This document shows positions 9,001 through 17,633 of a DNA stretch of 64,000 bases, piece by piece. The notes under the pieces are model-generated. The model ran no database searches, was not told the origin of the DNA, and saw only the letters and a list, made by a program, of their open reading frames with translations. The position numbers were made by a program, and so were the translations under genes. Every line of letters begins with the position of its first letter. Positions within the stretch are counted from its first letter, which is position 1. Source of the DNA: Streptomyces fradiae (lineage in GTDB: Bacteria > Actinomycetota > Actinomycetes > Streptomycetales > Streptomycetaceae); contig NZ_CP065958.1 in the NCBI RefSeq assembly GCF_041270065.1, positions 6,076,001 to 6,140,000 on the forward strand, read 5' to 3'.

Positions 9001-12000
9001 CCGCCCCGGTCACCGGCTCCGCTTCCGAAGGCCACGGGAACGCAGGTGGTGCCGCCGAGCCGCCCCGGAACGCCACCGAGGAGACGCTGCTCCGCATCTG
9101 GTCCGAGGTCCTGGAGACCCCGCCCGGCCGGATCGGCGTCCACGACGACTACTACGCCCTCGGCGGCGACTCCATCACCCTGCTCCGCATCCAGGCGCAG
9201 GCCGAGAAGGCCGGCATCCGCTTCTCGCCGACCGACCTCATGAACCACCCCACCGTGGCCCAGCTGGCCGCCCGCGCGACCACCGGCGCCCCCGCCGCGC
9301 CCCGCGCCGAACTCGCGCCCTTCGCGCTCGTCTCCCAGGTGGACCGGGCCCGCCTCGAAGGCCGCGCCGACGCCCATCCGCTCACCCGCCTCCAGCTCGG
9401 GCTGCTCTACCACAGCCGGGCCGAGGAGCGTTCGGCCGTCTACCACGACGTCTTCCAGTACAGCCTGGTCCTCGACTGGGACGAGGACCGCTTCCGGGAG
9501 GCCTTCGACCGACTCGTCGCCCGCCACCCGGTGCTGCGCTCCTCCTTCGACCTCGGCGCCTTCTCCGAGCCGCTGCAGATCGTGGACCATGAAGTCGACG
9601 GCGGCCTGGAGGTCTCGGACCTGCGCGGCCGCCCCGAGTCCGAGGCCCGGGCGGAGATCGCCGCCCATGTCGAGGAACGCCGCTTCCACCGTTACGTGTT
9701 CGAGCGCGCCCCGCTCTACCTCTTCCGGGCGCACGTCCTGGACGACACGGTCGAGCTGGTGCTCAGCTTCCACCACGCGATCCTCGACGGCGGCAGCGTC
9801 GCCACCCTCCTGCGCGAACTCCTCCAGGACTATCTGCACCGCCTCGGCCACCCCATCGCGGCCGTCCCCGATACCGCCCTGCCCTCCGGCGCCCACCATG
9901 TGCTCGCCGAGCGCCGGGCCCTGGAGTCGGCGGACACCCGGCGCTTCTGGCAGGAGCGCCTTGCCGACGCCCCGCTGCCGCAGCTGGAGGCCTTCCGCCC
10001 GCACGAGACCCCGCGCGACGCCGAGCAGCTCACCCGGCTCGTCGACCTGCCCAGGGAACTCACCGACCAGGCACGGGACTTCGGTGCCGAGCGGGGTCTG
10101 CCGCTGAAGTCGGTGCTGTTCGCGGCGCACTGCCTCACCCTGCGCCTCTACTCCGGCCAGCCCGATGTCACCACCGGTCTGGTCACCCACGGCCGCCCCG
10201 AGATCGAGGACGCCGACCGCACCGCCGGCCTCTTCCTCAACACCATGCCCGTACGCCTCGACACCGGGGCCGCCGCCGACTGGGCGGGCGTGGTCCGCGC
10301 GGCCTTCGAGCAGGAGCGGCTCAGCCACGAGCACCGCCGCTACCCGCTCAGCGCCATCCAGGAGGACCGCGGCGCGACCGTCCTGGAGACCGCCTTCAAC
10401 TACATCCACTTCCGGCAGCTCGCCGCCGTCCTCGAACTGCCCGGCGTGCGCATGCTCGACTTCCGGACCTGGGAGGAGACCAACTTCCAGCTGCTCGTCA
10501 ACGCCATGACCGACCCGGTCGAGGGGACCGTGCGGCTGCGCATGGACTTCCACGGCCAGACCTTCACCCCGGCCCAGGCGGAGCTGTACGCCGACACGTT
10601 CACGGCCGTGCTCGACCGCGTCGTGCGGCACCCCGACGAGCCCGCGGACCTGGGCTTCCTGAGCCCGGAGCCGTACGAGACCGAGGGCGCCGCCCAGGCA
10701 GCCGACGCCCCCGAAGCCGGCGCCCCCTTCCAGGACGTGGCCCGCACCGTCGCCGAGCGGACCCGGCTGACCCCGGACGCGGTCGCGCTCGTCCAGGGGC
10801 CGCGCCGCTGGACGTACGCCGAACTCGGCGCCGCCGCCGACCGGGTGGCTGCCCGGCTGCTCGCCCTCGGCGCCCGGCCCGGCGACCGGGTGGGCATCGC
10901 CCTGCCCCGCTCGCCGGAGACCGTCGCCGTCATCCTGGGCGTCATGCGCGCCGGGGCCACGACCGTGCCCCTCGACGTCAGCTACCCGGTCGAACGCCTG
11001 ACCTCGATGGTGAGCCAGGCCCGGCCCTTCCGGATCGTCGCCGGAGCCGAACACGTCGGCGCGCTCGGCGAACTGGCCCCGGTGCTCTCCGCCGAGGAGC
11101 TGTTCACCGAGACCGACGCCGAGGTCGAGGCCACGGCCACGGCCACGGCCGACCCCGCCATCGCGCCCGCCGACATCGCGTACATCCTCTTCACCTCCGG
11201 CTCCACCGGCGCCCCCAAGGGCGTCGCCATGCCGCACCGCTCGCTCGCGAACCTCGTGGCCTGGCAGAACTCCGTGCCGAGCGGTGTCGTCGGCGGCACC
11301 ACCGCCCAGTACGCGCCCCTCAGCTTCGACGTCTCCTTCCAGGAGATCTTCTCGACGCTCTGCGGCGGCGGAACCCTCCACCTCCTCTCCGAGGACGAGC
11401 GCCGGGACATGCCCGCGCTGCTCCGCCTCCTCGACCGCGAGGGCGTCGAGCGCCTGTACCTCCCGTACGTCGCGCTCCAGCAGCTCGCCGAGGCCGCCGC
11501 CGCGCTCGACCTGGCGCCGCGCGGTCTGAAGGCCCTGCTCTCCTCCGGCGAACAGCTGCGCGTCACCGACGAGATCCGGCGCCTGTGCGCGGCACTGCCC
11601 GGGGTGATCCTGGAGAACCAGTACGGGCCCACCGAGTCCCATGTGATCACCGCGTACACCATGCAGGGCGACCCGGCCCGCTTCCCGGCCCTTCCGCCCA
11701 TCGGCCGCCCCGTCGACCGGTCCCGGGTGCACGTCCTGGACGGGCGGGGGCGTCCGGTGCCGGCCGGCGTCAAGGGCGAGCTGTATCTGGCCGGCGACTG
11801 CCTCGCCGAGGGGTACGTGGGCCGGGCCGACCTGACCGCCGAGCGGTTCACCGTCCACCCCGTCACCGGCGAACGCCTCTACCGCAGCGGCGACCTGGGC
11901 ATGCGGCTGCCCGGCGGCGACATCGTGTGCCTGGGCCGGGCCGACTCCCAGGTCAAGGTGCGCGGCTACCGGGTGGAGCCGGCCGAGGTCGAGCTGGCCG

Positions 12001-13367
12001 TCGGCCGCTTCGCCGCCGGACACCCCGGCATCCAGGAGGTCGCCGTCGTCGCCCGCCGGCGCGAGGGCAACGACTCCTTCCTGGCCGCCTTCCTGACCGG
12101 CGACCGCGACGGCGCCGACCTGGTCCTGCTGCGCAAGCAGCTGCGTACCGTACTGCCCGACTACATGACGCCCTCGCACTTCGAGTGGCTGCCCGCCCTC
12201 CCGCTCACCCCGAGCGGCAAACGGGACGACGCCGCGCTGCGCCGGACGCCGCTGACCGCCGACACGGCGGCCGACGAGGCCGAGCCGCTCGACGCGTACG
12301 AGCGGACGCTGACCGCGATGCTCGCCGACCTCCTCCAGCTGCCGGCGGTGGGCCCGCACCAGAACATCTTCGACCTCGGCGGCACCTCGCTCACCGCGAT
12401 GCGCCTGGTCGTGCAGATCGAGCAGCGGTACGGCACCAGCATCCCGCTCTCGGACTTCGTCGCGGCGCCCACGGCGGCGGCCCTCGCGGCCCGGCTGCGC
12501 TCCGGCGAGGCCAGGACCGCCTTCGACCCGCTGGTGCCCATCCGCACCGACGGCGACCGGCGCCCGATGTTCTTCGTGCACCCCATGGGCGGCAACGTGC
12601 TCTGCTACGTGCGCTTCGCCAAGCACCTCCCGGACGACCAGCCCTTCTACGCGCTCCAGGCGGCCGGCGCCGACCCGGGCACCGAGGCGCTGCGCAGCGT
12701 GGAGGAGATCGCCGCCGGCTATGTCGAGGCGATCCGCCGGGTGCAGCCCAGCGGCCCGTACGTGATCGGCGGCTGGTCCTTCGGCGGCTTCGTCGCCTTC
12801 GAGATGGCCCGCCAACTGCGCGCGGCGGGGGAGAAGATCGCCCGTCTGGTGCTGCTCGACACCACCGCGCTCAACCCCGGGCGGCGGCTGAACACCGGCG
12901 ACGAGGCGCTGCTCGGCTGGTTCTTCTGGGAGCTGCTCTGGCTGCGCCGCGGCGGGGACTCCCCGCTGGAGCTGATCCCGGCCGAACTGGGCACGCTGGA
13001 GGAGAAGTTCGACTTCATCGCCCAGCTGGCCATCGACGAGGGCGTGCTGCCGGCCGGCAGCACCGGGGCGGTCGTCCGGCGCCTGTTCCAGGTGTACGAG
13101 GCGAACTGGAAGGCGGCCTTCGCCTACCGCCCCGAGGTGGTGGACCAGGACATGGTCCTCATCCACGCCTCGGAGCCGCTGCCGGAGGTCCTCAACTCGA
13201 TGCACACCGCCATCGAGAGCATGCACAAGGACCCCACGAACGGCTGGCGCGAGCGCACCAGCGGCGTCCTCGACGTGGTCGACGTCCCCGGCGACCACCT
13301 CACGATCATGGAGGAACCGCACGTCGGCCACATGGTCAGGACCGTCGTCGAGCTGATCGGCGAGTGA
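6045..13367 (+). CDS. Dimodular nonribosomal peptide synthetase C-A(Ser)-T-C-A(Pro-like)-T-TE
   Basis: A 2440-residue enzyme with seven domains. C1 occupies residues 1-430, with H-H-L-I-A-D-A at 138-144; the final Gly of HHxxxDG is Ala, as can occur in acyl-accepting starter C domains. A1 is about 455-960, with T-S-G-S-T-G near 616. T1 carries Ser1043 in G-G-D-S. C2 has H-H-A-I-L-D-G at 1243. A2 is about 1540-2040, T2 carries Ser2115 in G-G-T-S, and TE carries Ser2245 in G-W-S-F-G with a late G-D-H. By alignment to GrsA the specificity residues of A1 are DVWHFSLVDK, the known serine code. Those of A2 are DVQYLSQVIK, closest to proline codes (DVQxIAHVVK). The ATG has a strong AAGGAAGG site. 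Inference: it builds an N-acyl-Ser-Pro thioester released by TE, feeding the coupled monooxygenase. Confidence 0.95.
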   Translation: MLTSRQLPLSAYQRDIWAAESATAADPQFNVLLHERLDGELDTDVLCASLEHVLRANDAFSLRFDDTAGVPFQWLATEDTAPWVEYADHSDAPAPAAACAARRRDSFNRPFALRRSRMFTAAVLRESERVVHLLLNVHHLIADAWALNLVLRQVHDEYLRRTTGAEPAGAGTPTPSVATLLDAEAAYRASAAHEEDRAHHREALAGVAPALFTRTVAAGEAPVLRGRHSVTVDAALVRRIRALGSSPFAFVAAAFAAYLARAHRADEAVLGVPFLNRPSEAEKAVVGQVANSLPVRVAVDAGASLPELAARIRTGTDTLRRHERLALGDVLRELPATGAGSRRLFDVTLSYLRFPRPVALPGVTAETTVQAPVHAQDALSVMIHAFDDDADLRLDLDYALDVFDEDLPITAVAYQLLTLIRAGVERPEQPAVTLPLLSEAGYADLVHDSRGPRVPYADDTTLHALIAAQAARTPDRTAVTSADGAHTLTYAELDARSNQVARGLRAHGVDTGDRVAVLMERSPRLLVALLGVLKAGGAYVPVDPGYPAERIGLLLEDSRAAAVLVDPDPDSDPDSGTTLHGAAAGKPPLTVAELLTGPDGPLPPHAGPRDLAYVIYTSGSTGRPKGVMVEHHSVVNRLAWMQRAYPVGADDVLLQKTPISFDVSVWELFWWAIEGAGLALLPVGGQRDPRQILATIEDRGVTVLHFVPSMLGPFLDLLEVSPELRARAGSLRTVFCSGEALPAARVEQFNRVFGAGTATDAGPGAPRLVNLYGPTEATVDVSYHDCPSAPDEPVRRVPIGLPIDNTVLYVVDAHGGLQPPGLPGELCIGGVGVARGYLDRPELTAEKFTEDPFPARHTTGEEPFTPERRIYHTGDLARRLADGGIEYLGRIDGQVKIRGNRVELGEVQNRLASLPGIRDALVVDRDTAARGTVLVAYHVADEALDPSWLRAELAAQLPEFMIPSYFVPIDRIPLTPNGKADRRALPAPVTGSASEGHGNAGGAAEPPRNATEETLLRIWSEVLETPPGRIGVHDDYYALGGDSITLLRIQAQAEKAGIRFSPTDLMNHPTVAQLAARATTGAPAAPRAELAPFALVSQVDRARLEGRADAHPLTRLQLGLLYHSRAEERSAVYHDVFQYSLVLDWDEDRFREAFDRLVARHPVLRSSFDLGAFSEPLQIVDHEVDGGLEVSDLRGRPESEARAEIAAHVEERRFHRYVFERAPLYLFRAHVLDDTVELVLSFHHAILDGGSVATLLRELLQDYLHRLGHPIAAVPDTALPSGAHHVLAERRALESADTRRFWQERLADAPLPQLEAFRPHETPRDAEQLTRLVDLPRELTDQARDFGAERGLPLKSVLFAAHCLTLRLYSGQPDVTTGLVTHGRPEIEDADRTAGLFLNTMPVRLDTGAAADWAGVVRAAFEQERLSHEHRRYPLSAIQEDRGATVLETAFNYIHFRQLAAVLELPGVRMLDFRTWEETNFQLLVNAMTDPVEGTVRLRMDFHGQTFTPAQAELYADTFTAVLDRVVRHPDEPADLGFLSPEPYETEGAAQAADAPEAGAPFQDVARTVAERTRLTPDAVALVQGPRRWTYAELGAAADRVAARLLALGARPGDRVGIALPRSPETVAVILGVMRAGATTVPLDVSYPVERLTSMVSQARPFRIVAGAEHVGALGELAPVLSAEELFTETDAEVEATATATADPAIAPADIAYILFTSGSTGAPKGVAMPHRSLANLVAWQNSVPSGVVGGTTAQYAPLSFDVSFQEIFSTLCGGGTLHLLSEDERRDMPALLRLLDREGVERLYLPYVALQQLAEAAAALDLAPRGLKALLSSGEQLRVTDEIRRLCAALPGVILENQYGPTESHVITAYTMQGDPARFPALPPIGRPVDRSRVHVLDGRGRPVPAGVKGELYLAGDCLAEGYVGRADLTAERFTVHPVTGERLYRSGDLGMRLPGGDIVCLGRADSQVKVRGYRVEPAEVELAVGRFAAGHPGIQEVAVVARRREGNDSFLAAFLTGDRDGADLVLLRKQLRTVLPDYMTPSHFEWLPALPLTPSGKRDDAALRRTPLTADTAADEAEPLDAYERTLTAMLADLLQLPAVGPHQNIFDLGGTSLTAMRLVVQIEQRYGTSIPLSDFVAAPTAAALAARLRSGEARTAFDPLVPIRTDGDRRPMFFVHPMGGNVLCYVRFAKHLPDDQPFYALQAAGADPGTEALRSVEEIAAGYVEAIRRVQPSGPYVIGGWSFGGFVAFEMARQLRAAGEKIARLVLLDTTALNPGRRLNTGDEALLGWFFWELLWLRRGGDSPLELIPAELGTLEEKFDFIAQLAIDEGVLPAGSTGAVVRRLFQVYEANWKAAFAYRPEVVDQDMVLIHASEPLPEVLNSMHTAIESMHKDPTNGWRERTSGVLDVVDVPGDHLTIMEEPHVGHMVRTVVELIGE

Positions 13368-13368
13368 C

Positions 13369-14619
13369 ATGACCACCCCTCACACCACCCATCGAATGAG
13401 TACAGAGAAAGAGACGGACGGCACCATGGGGCGAAGCGGCAGCGGCACGCCACGGAAGGCGATCGTCCTCGGCGCGGGCATCGGCGGTCTCACCGCCGCC
13501 GTCGCCCTGCGCGAGGCGGGCCTGGACGTCGAGGTGTACGAGCGGGCCGGCGAGCTGCGCGCCGCCGGTTCCGGTCTCTCGGTGATGAGCAACGCCGTCG
13601 GCGCCCTGGACTCCCTCGGCGTGGGCATCGACCTGGAGAAGCGGGGCACGGCCCTGGAGTCGTACCACGTCAGGACCGCGCGGGGCCGGCTGATCCGGGA
13701 GTTCCCCTTCCCGGAGATCATCGGGCGGCTCGGCGTGCCCAGCGTGCTGATCACCCGCCCCGACCTCCAGGCCGCCCTGCTCGAAGCGGCCGACGGCATT
13801 CCGCTCACCCTCGGTGCCACCGCCACCGGCTACGAGACCGGGGAGGACCCCGCCGACGGGGTGCGGGTGCGCTTCGAGGACGGGCGCGAGGCCCACGCCG
13901 ACGTGCTGATCGGCGCCGACGGCTTCCACTCCGTGGTCCGCAGGCAGCTGGTCGGCCCGGAGGACTCCCAGGACAGCGGGTACCTCTGCTGGCTGGCCGT
14001 GGTGCCGTTCGCGCACCCGAGGTTCGCCCCGGGCTCGGTCACCCACTACTGGGGCAGCGGCCGGCGCTTCGGCATGGTCGACATGGGTGGCGGCCGGCTC
14101 TACTGGTGGGGCACGAAGAACATGCCCGCCGAGCGCTCCGCGCACTGGCGGGGCGGCAAGGACGAGATCCTCGCCACCTACGCCGGCTGGGCGGACGAGG
14201 TCCAGGAGGCCGTCCGGGTCACCCCCGAGGCGGACATCATCGCGGTGCCCTCCCGGGACCGGGCCTTCCTGGAGCGCTGGGGCCGGGGTCCGGTCACGCT
14301 GCTCGGCGACGCCGCCCACCCGATGCTCACCAGCCTGGGCCAGGGCTCCGGCATGGCCATCGAGGACGCCGTCGTGCTCGGCCGGGCCCTCAAGGGCGCC
14401 ACCGACCTCCCGCGCGCCCTGCGCCGCTACGAGGACGAGCGCCGGGAGCGCACCCGCGGCATGGTGGCCGCCTCCCGCGGCATCAGCACCTTCGAGCAGT
14501 CGGAGGACCCGGTGCGCCGGCCCGTCCGGGACGCCTACTTCCGGTTCATGCCGGCCCGCAGGCTGGTCCGCACCCTGGAGGAGTCCCTCACCTTCCCCCT
14601 GCACCCCGCAGCGGTGTGA
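13369..14619 (+). CDS. FAD-dependent monooxygenase of the NRPS operon (class A; PxaB/LgnC-like by context)
   Basis: 416 residues. A Rossmann FAD motif G-A-G-I-G-G lies at about residues 34-39, the D-G motif (I-G-A-D-G-F-H-S) near 180 and the G-D-A-A-H-P-M motif near 310, which together define group A flavoprotein monooxygenases. The ATG starts one base after the NRPS stop, so translation is coupled; alternative ATGs lie at 13396 and 13426. In characterised bacterial pyrrolizidine pathways a monooxygenase of this type, encoded beside the Ser/Thr-Pro NRPS, performs a Baeyer-Villiger oxidation that triggers ring contraction of the indolizidine intermediate. I infer the same role here from architecture; no similarity search was run. 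Confidence 0.85.
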   Translation: MTTPHTTHRMSTEKETDGTMGRSGSGTPRKAIVLGAGIGGLTAAVALREAGLDVEVYERAGELRAAGSGLSVMSNAVGALDSLGVGIDLEKRGTALESYHVRTARGRLIREFPFPEIIGRLGVPSVLITRPDLQAALLEAADGIPLTLGATATGYETGEDPADGVRVRFEDGREAHADVLIGADGFHSVVRRQLVGPEDSQDSGYLCWLAVVPFAHPRFAPGSVTHYWGSGRRFGMVDMGGGRLYWWGTKNMPAERSAHWRGGKDEILATYAGWADEVQEAVRVTPEADIIAVPSRDRAFLERWGRGPVTLLGDAAHPMLTSLGQGSGMAIEDAVVLGRALKGATDLPRALRRYEDERRERTRGMVAASRGISTFEQSEDPVRRPVRDAYFRFMPARRLVRTLEESLTFPLHPAAV

Positions 14620-14652
14620 CCGCCGCCGGACGACCGTAGGAAAGGAAAGATC

Positions 14653-15531
14653 ATGTCAGGCACATTCGGCGCCCTCACCCCGCACGGCAGGTCCGTGCTC
14701 GTCACCGGGGCCTCCTCCGGCCTGGGCCGGGTCTGCGCGCTCGTCCTGGAGCGCGCCGGCTTCCGGGTGTTCGCGGGCGTGCGCCAGGAGGCCGACGGCG
14801 AGGCGCTCGCCCAGGACGCCGCGTACGGCAGGATCACCCCGGTCCGTATCGACGTGACCGAGGAGAAGAGCATCGCCGCGGCGGCCGAGCGGGTCGCCGG
14901 GGCCGTCGGCGACGGCGGTCTGTGGGGACTGGTCAACAACGCGGGCATCTGCGTCTCGGCGCCGCTCGAATGCGTCGCGCCCGAACAGCTCCGCCGCCAG
15001 CTGGACATCAACGTGGTCGGCCAGCTCGCCGTCACCCAGGCGTTCCTGCCCCAGCTGCGACGCGCCCGGGGCCGGGTGGTCAACGTGACCTCGGGGCTCG
15101 GCAGCGTGGCCATCCCGTATCTGGGGGCCTATGCCTCGGCCCAGTTCGCCAAGGAGGCCCTCACCGATGTGCTGCGGCGCGAACTGCGGCCGCACGGCGT
15201 GGACGTGAGCGTGGTCCAGCCCGGGGCGATCATGACCCCGATCTGGGGGAAGGTCACCGAGACCGCCCGGGCCGCCATGGACGGCGTCCCCGAGCCGGTC
15301 GCCGAGCTCTACCGCATCCCGTTCCACCGCTTCCTGCACGCCAACGAGCGCCAGGCCAGGGACAGCAGGACCCGCCCCGAGGACTTCGCGCGCACCGTCG
15401 GACAGGCGCTCACCGCCCGGCGGCCCCGGTCCCGCTACCGGGTCGGCGCGGACGCCCGCACGGTGAGCGTGCTCGCCCGGGCCCTGCCCGACGCGGCCCT
15501 CGACCGCTATCTGCGCCCGATCACGCAGTAG
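14653..15531 (+). CDS. Short-chain dehydrogenase/reductase-fold protein with altered catalytic lysine
   Basis: 292 residues. Nucleotide binding T-G-A-S-S-G-L-G lies at about 19-26, the N-N-A-G motif near 96 and the catalytic Ser in V-N-V-T-S-G-L near 155. The Tyr position reads Y-A-S-A-Q instead of Y-x-x-x-K: the codon at the Lys position is CAG, with an AAG three residues later. The ATG follows GGAAAGG. It is the third gene of the NRPS operon, 33 bp after the monooxygenase, and a hairpin follows it. It may reduce or dehydrogenate the product core, or it may have lost classical catalysis. The altered active site makes the activity uncertain. Confidence 0.85.
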   Translation: MSGTFGALTPHGRSVLVTGASSGLGRVCALVLERAGFRVFAGVRQEADGEALAQDAAYGRITPVRIDVTEEKSIAAAAERVAGAVGDGGLWGLVNNAGICVSAPLECVAPEQLRRQLDINVVGQLAVTQAFLPQLRRARGRVVNVTSGLGSVAIPYLGAYASAQFAKEALTDVLRRELRPHGVDVSVVQPGAIMTPIWGKVTETARAAMDGVPEPVAELYRIPFHRFLHANERQARDSRTRPEDFARTVGQALTARRPRSRYRVGADARTVSVLARALPDAALDRYLRPITQ

Positions 15532-15546
15532 GGCCGCGGAATTCGG

Positions 15547-15575
15547 TTCGGCCCGGGCCCGCAGCCCGGGCCGAA
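15547..15575 (+). terminator. Hairpin terminator after the NRPS-FMO-SDR operon
   Basis: A 12-bp perfect stem, TTCGGCCCGGGC (15547-15558) with GCCCGGGCCGAA (15564-15575) and a 5-base loop, lies 16 bp after the SDR stop. There is no T run, which is common in Streptomyces. It suggests that the following PaaN-like gene is transcribed separately. Confidence 0.7.
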
Positions 15576-15881
15576 AGGCCCGTAGGAAACCGGCCAGCCG
15601 ACGGGCCCGCCCGACCGCCCTCCCAGAGGGATCACGCCATGATCGTGACCGGAACCCCATGTCCCGGACATGTCACGGCAGTTCCGCTTTCGTCCCCCGG
15701 GAAGGCCGGGCGGGCCGCCAAGGGCCCGCACGACCACGCGCGTTCACGGGCTCCGGCACCCTCGCCCCGCCCCCCGGCGCGCGGCCGGCCCGCGGTGCCC
15801 GGCGCGGCGGGCGTGAACGATACGTCAAGTCGGCGCACTGACCGAGTTTGCTGTGGAACCGGTGATCCCCGTACGACAAGG
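15576..15881. other. Gene-free stretch before the PaaN-like gene
   Basis: About 300 bases of GC-rich DNA with no convincing coding frame. It probably carries the promoter of the downstream gene pair; a possible weak -10-like segment (GATACG) lies near 15819. No palindrome like the one in front of the NRPS was seen here. Confidence 0.5.
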
Positions 15882-15890
15882 ATGAAGATC

Positions 15891-17633
15891 ATGGCCCGCA
15901 CCCTTCCGCACCCTTCCCCCACCGCGGCCGCCGCCCCGGCGCGCCTGATCGCCCGGCACCGGACCACCCTGGACCGGGCCCTGACCGCCGTCCGCACCCG
16001 TGAGCACTGGTCGCCCTACCCCGAGGACACCCGGGTCTACGGACCCGGCGGCGCCGCCGACGGCGAGGCCTCCTTACGCGCCCTGCTGGGGCGGCCGTTC
16101 GAGCTCGGCCAGCCCGGCCGCGACGGCACGGTCGGCCCGGCGCCCGAGCGGGGCGGCGAGCGCTCCCCGTACGGTTTCGACCTCGGCATCTCCTACGCCC
16201 ACCACGACCCCGCCGTCCTGCTGCCCGCCCTGGCGGCCGCCCTTCCGGCCTGGCGGGACGCCGGGCCCGAGGTCCGGGCCGCCGTCTGCCTGGAGATCCT
16301 GGACCGGATCAACGCCCGCAGCCCCGAATTCGCGGCCGCCGCCGAGCACACCAGCGGCCACAACCCCGTCATGGCCTTACACGCCGGCGCCGTCCACGCC
16401 CAGGACCGCGGCCTGGAGGCCGTCGCCTACGCCTACGCCGAGCAGACCCGGCTGCCCGCGAGCGCGCACTGGCGCAAGCCGCAGGGCCCGGGCCGCACCG
16501 TCGACATCCACAAGCGGTTCACGGCCGTGCCCCGCGGGATCTCCCTGGTCGTCGGCAACAGCGTCTTCCCCGCCTGGAACGGCTACCCCGGCCTCTTCGC
16601 CTCGCTCGCCACCGGCAACCCCGTCCTGGTCAAACCGCACCCCGCCGCCGTCCTCCCGCTCGCGCTCACCGTCCGCCTCGCCCGGGAGGTGCTCGCCGAG
16701 GCCGGCTTCGACCCGAACCTGGTGTGTCTGGCCCCCGAGCACCCCGGCGAAGGGCTCGCCCGGCGCCTCGCGACCGCCCCCGAGGTGCGCCTGGTGGACT
16801 ACTCGGGCCGGACCGCCTTCGCCGACTGGCTCCACGAACACGCCCGCCAGGCCCGGGTCTTCACCGCCCTCTCGGCCGTGAACTCGCTGCTCGTCGAGTC
16901 CACCGGCGACTACCGAGACATGCTCGCCAACCTCGCCTTCTCCGTCTCCCTCTACAGCGGCCAGCTCTGCACCAGCCCGCAGAACCTGCTGATCCCGCGC
17001 GGCGGCATCGCCACCGACGAGGGGCACAAGGCGTACGAGGAGGTGGTCGCCGACCTCGGCACCGCCCTGGACGCCCTGCTCGGCGACGACGGCGCGGCCT
17101 GCGAGGTCCTGGGCGCGCTGCTCGGCCCCGAGGTCCTGGCCCGGGTGGACCTGGCGATGTCCGGTGCCCTGGGCCCGGTCGGCGTGCCGTCGCGGGCGGT
17201 CCGGCATCCCGCGTACCCGGACGCCGTCGTGCGTACCCCCGTCGTCGTCACGCTCGACGCCGCCCGGGACGCGGACCGCGCGACCCTGCTCGCCGAACGG
17301 CTCGGACCGGTCTGTCTCGCGGTGGCCGTGGACTCCGCGGCGGCGGGCGTCGAACTCGTCGCGGAGACCACGAAGACCTGCGGCGCGCTCTCCGTCGGCC
17401 TGTACTCCGTCTCCGAGGAGGTGACGGAGGCGATGACGGCCGCCTGCGCCGAGGCCGGCGTGATGCTCTCCACCAATCTGATGGGGGACTGGTACATCTC
17501 GCAGTCCGCCGTCTACTCCGATCTGCACGGCACCGGCATGAACCCCGCGGGCAACGCCGTGTACAGCGACGGCGCCTTCGTGGCGGAACGTTTCCGGACG
17601 GTGGTCGTACGCCGCTACGGCGGTGCCACATGA
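15891..17633 (+). CDS. PaaN-like aldehyde dehydrogenase family protein
   Basis: 580 residues. The C-terminal two thirds match the aldehyde dehydrogenase fold: N-P-V-L-V-K-P-H-P (cofactor lysine region), and S-G-Q-L-C-T-S-P-Q-N with the catalytic Cys near residue 360. The N-terminal extension and the V-F-P-A-W-N-G-Y-P segment resemble the PaaN family of phenylacetate catabolism proteins. I chose the ATG at 15891, 9 bases after AAGG; an ATG at 15882 is possible. Its stop overlaps the next start by 4 bases (ATGA). Family members oxidise CoA-linked or free aldehydes. Here it may supply or tailor an acyl group, but no other paa gene is present, so the role is open. Confidence 0.8.
   Translation: MARTLPHPSPTAAAAPARLIARHRTTLDRALTAVRTREHWSPYPEDTRVYGPGGAADGEASLRALLGRPFELGQPGRDGTVGPAPERGGERSPYGFDLGISYAHHDPAVLLPALAAALPAWRDAGPEVRAAVCLEILDRINARSPEFAAAAEHTSGHNPVMALHAGAVHAQDRGLEAVAYAYAEQTRLPASAHWRKPQGPGRTVDIHKRFTAVPRGISLVVGNSVFPAWNGYPGLFASLATGNPVLVKPHPAAVLPLALTVRLAREVLAEAGFDPNLVCLAPEHPGEGLARRLATAPEVRLVDYSGRTAFADWLHEHARQARVFTALSAVNSLLVESTGDYRDMLANLAFSVSLYSGQLCTSPQNLLIPRGGIATDEGHKAYEEVVADLGTALDALLGDDGAACEVLGALLGPEVLARVDLAMSGALGPVGVPSRAVRHPAYPDAVVRTPVVVTLDAARDADRATLLAERLGPVCLAVAVDSAAAGVELVAETTKTCGALSVGLYSVSEEVTEAMTAACAEAGVMLSTNLMGDWYISQSAVYSDLHGTGMNPAGNAVYSDGAFVAERFRTVVVRRYGGAT

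Noticed and set aside
6054..13376. Two very long minus-strand open frames (934 and 1487 codons) opposite the NRPS
   Set aside because: They mirror the GC-rich codon pattern of the NRPS, have low-complexity Gly/Arg/Val/Glu-rich translations with no domain, and lack ribosome sites.
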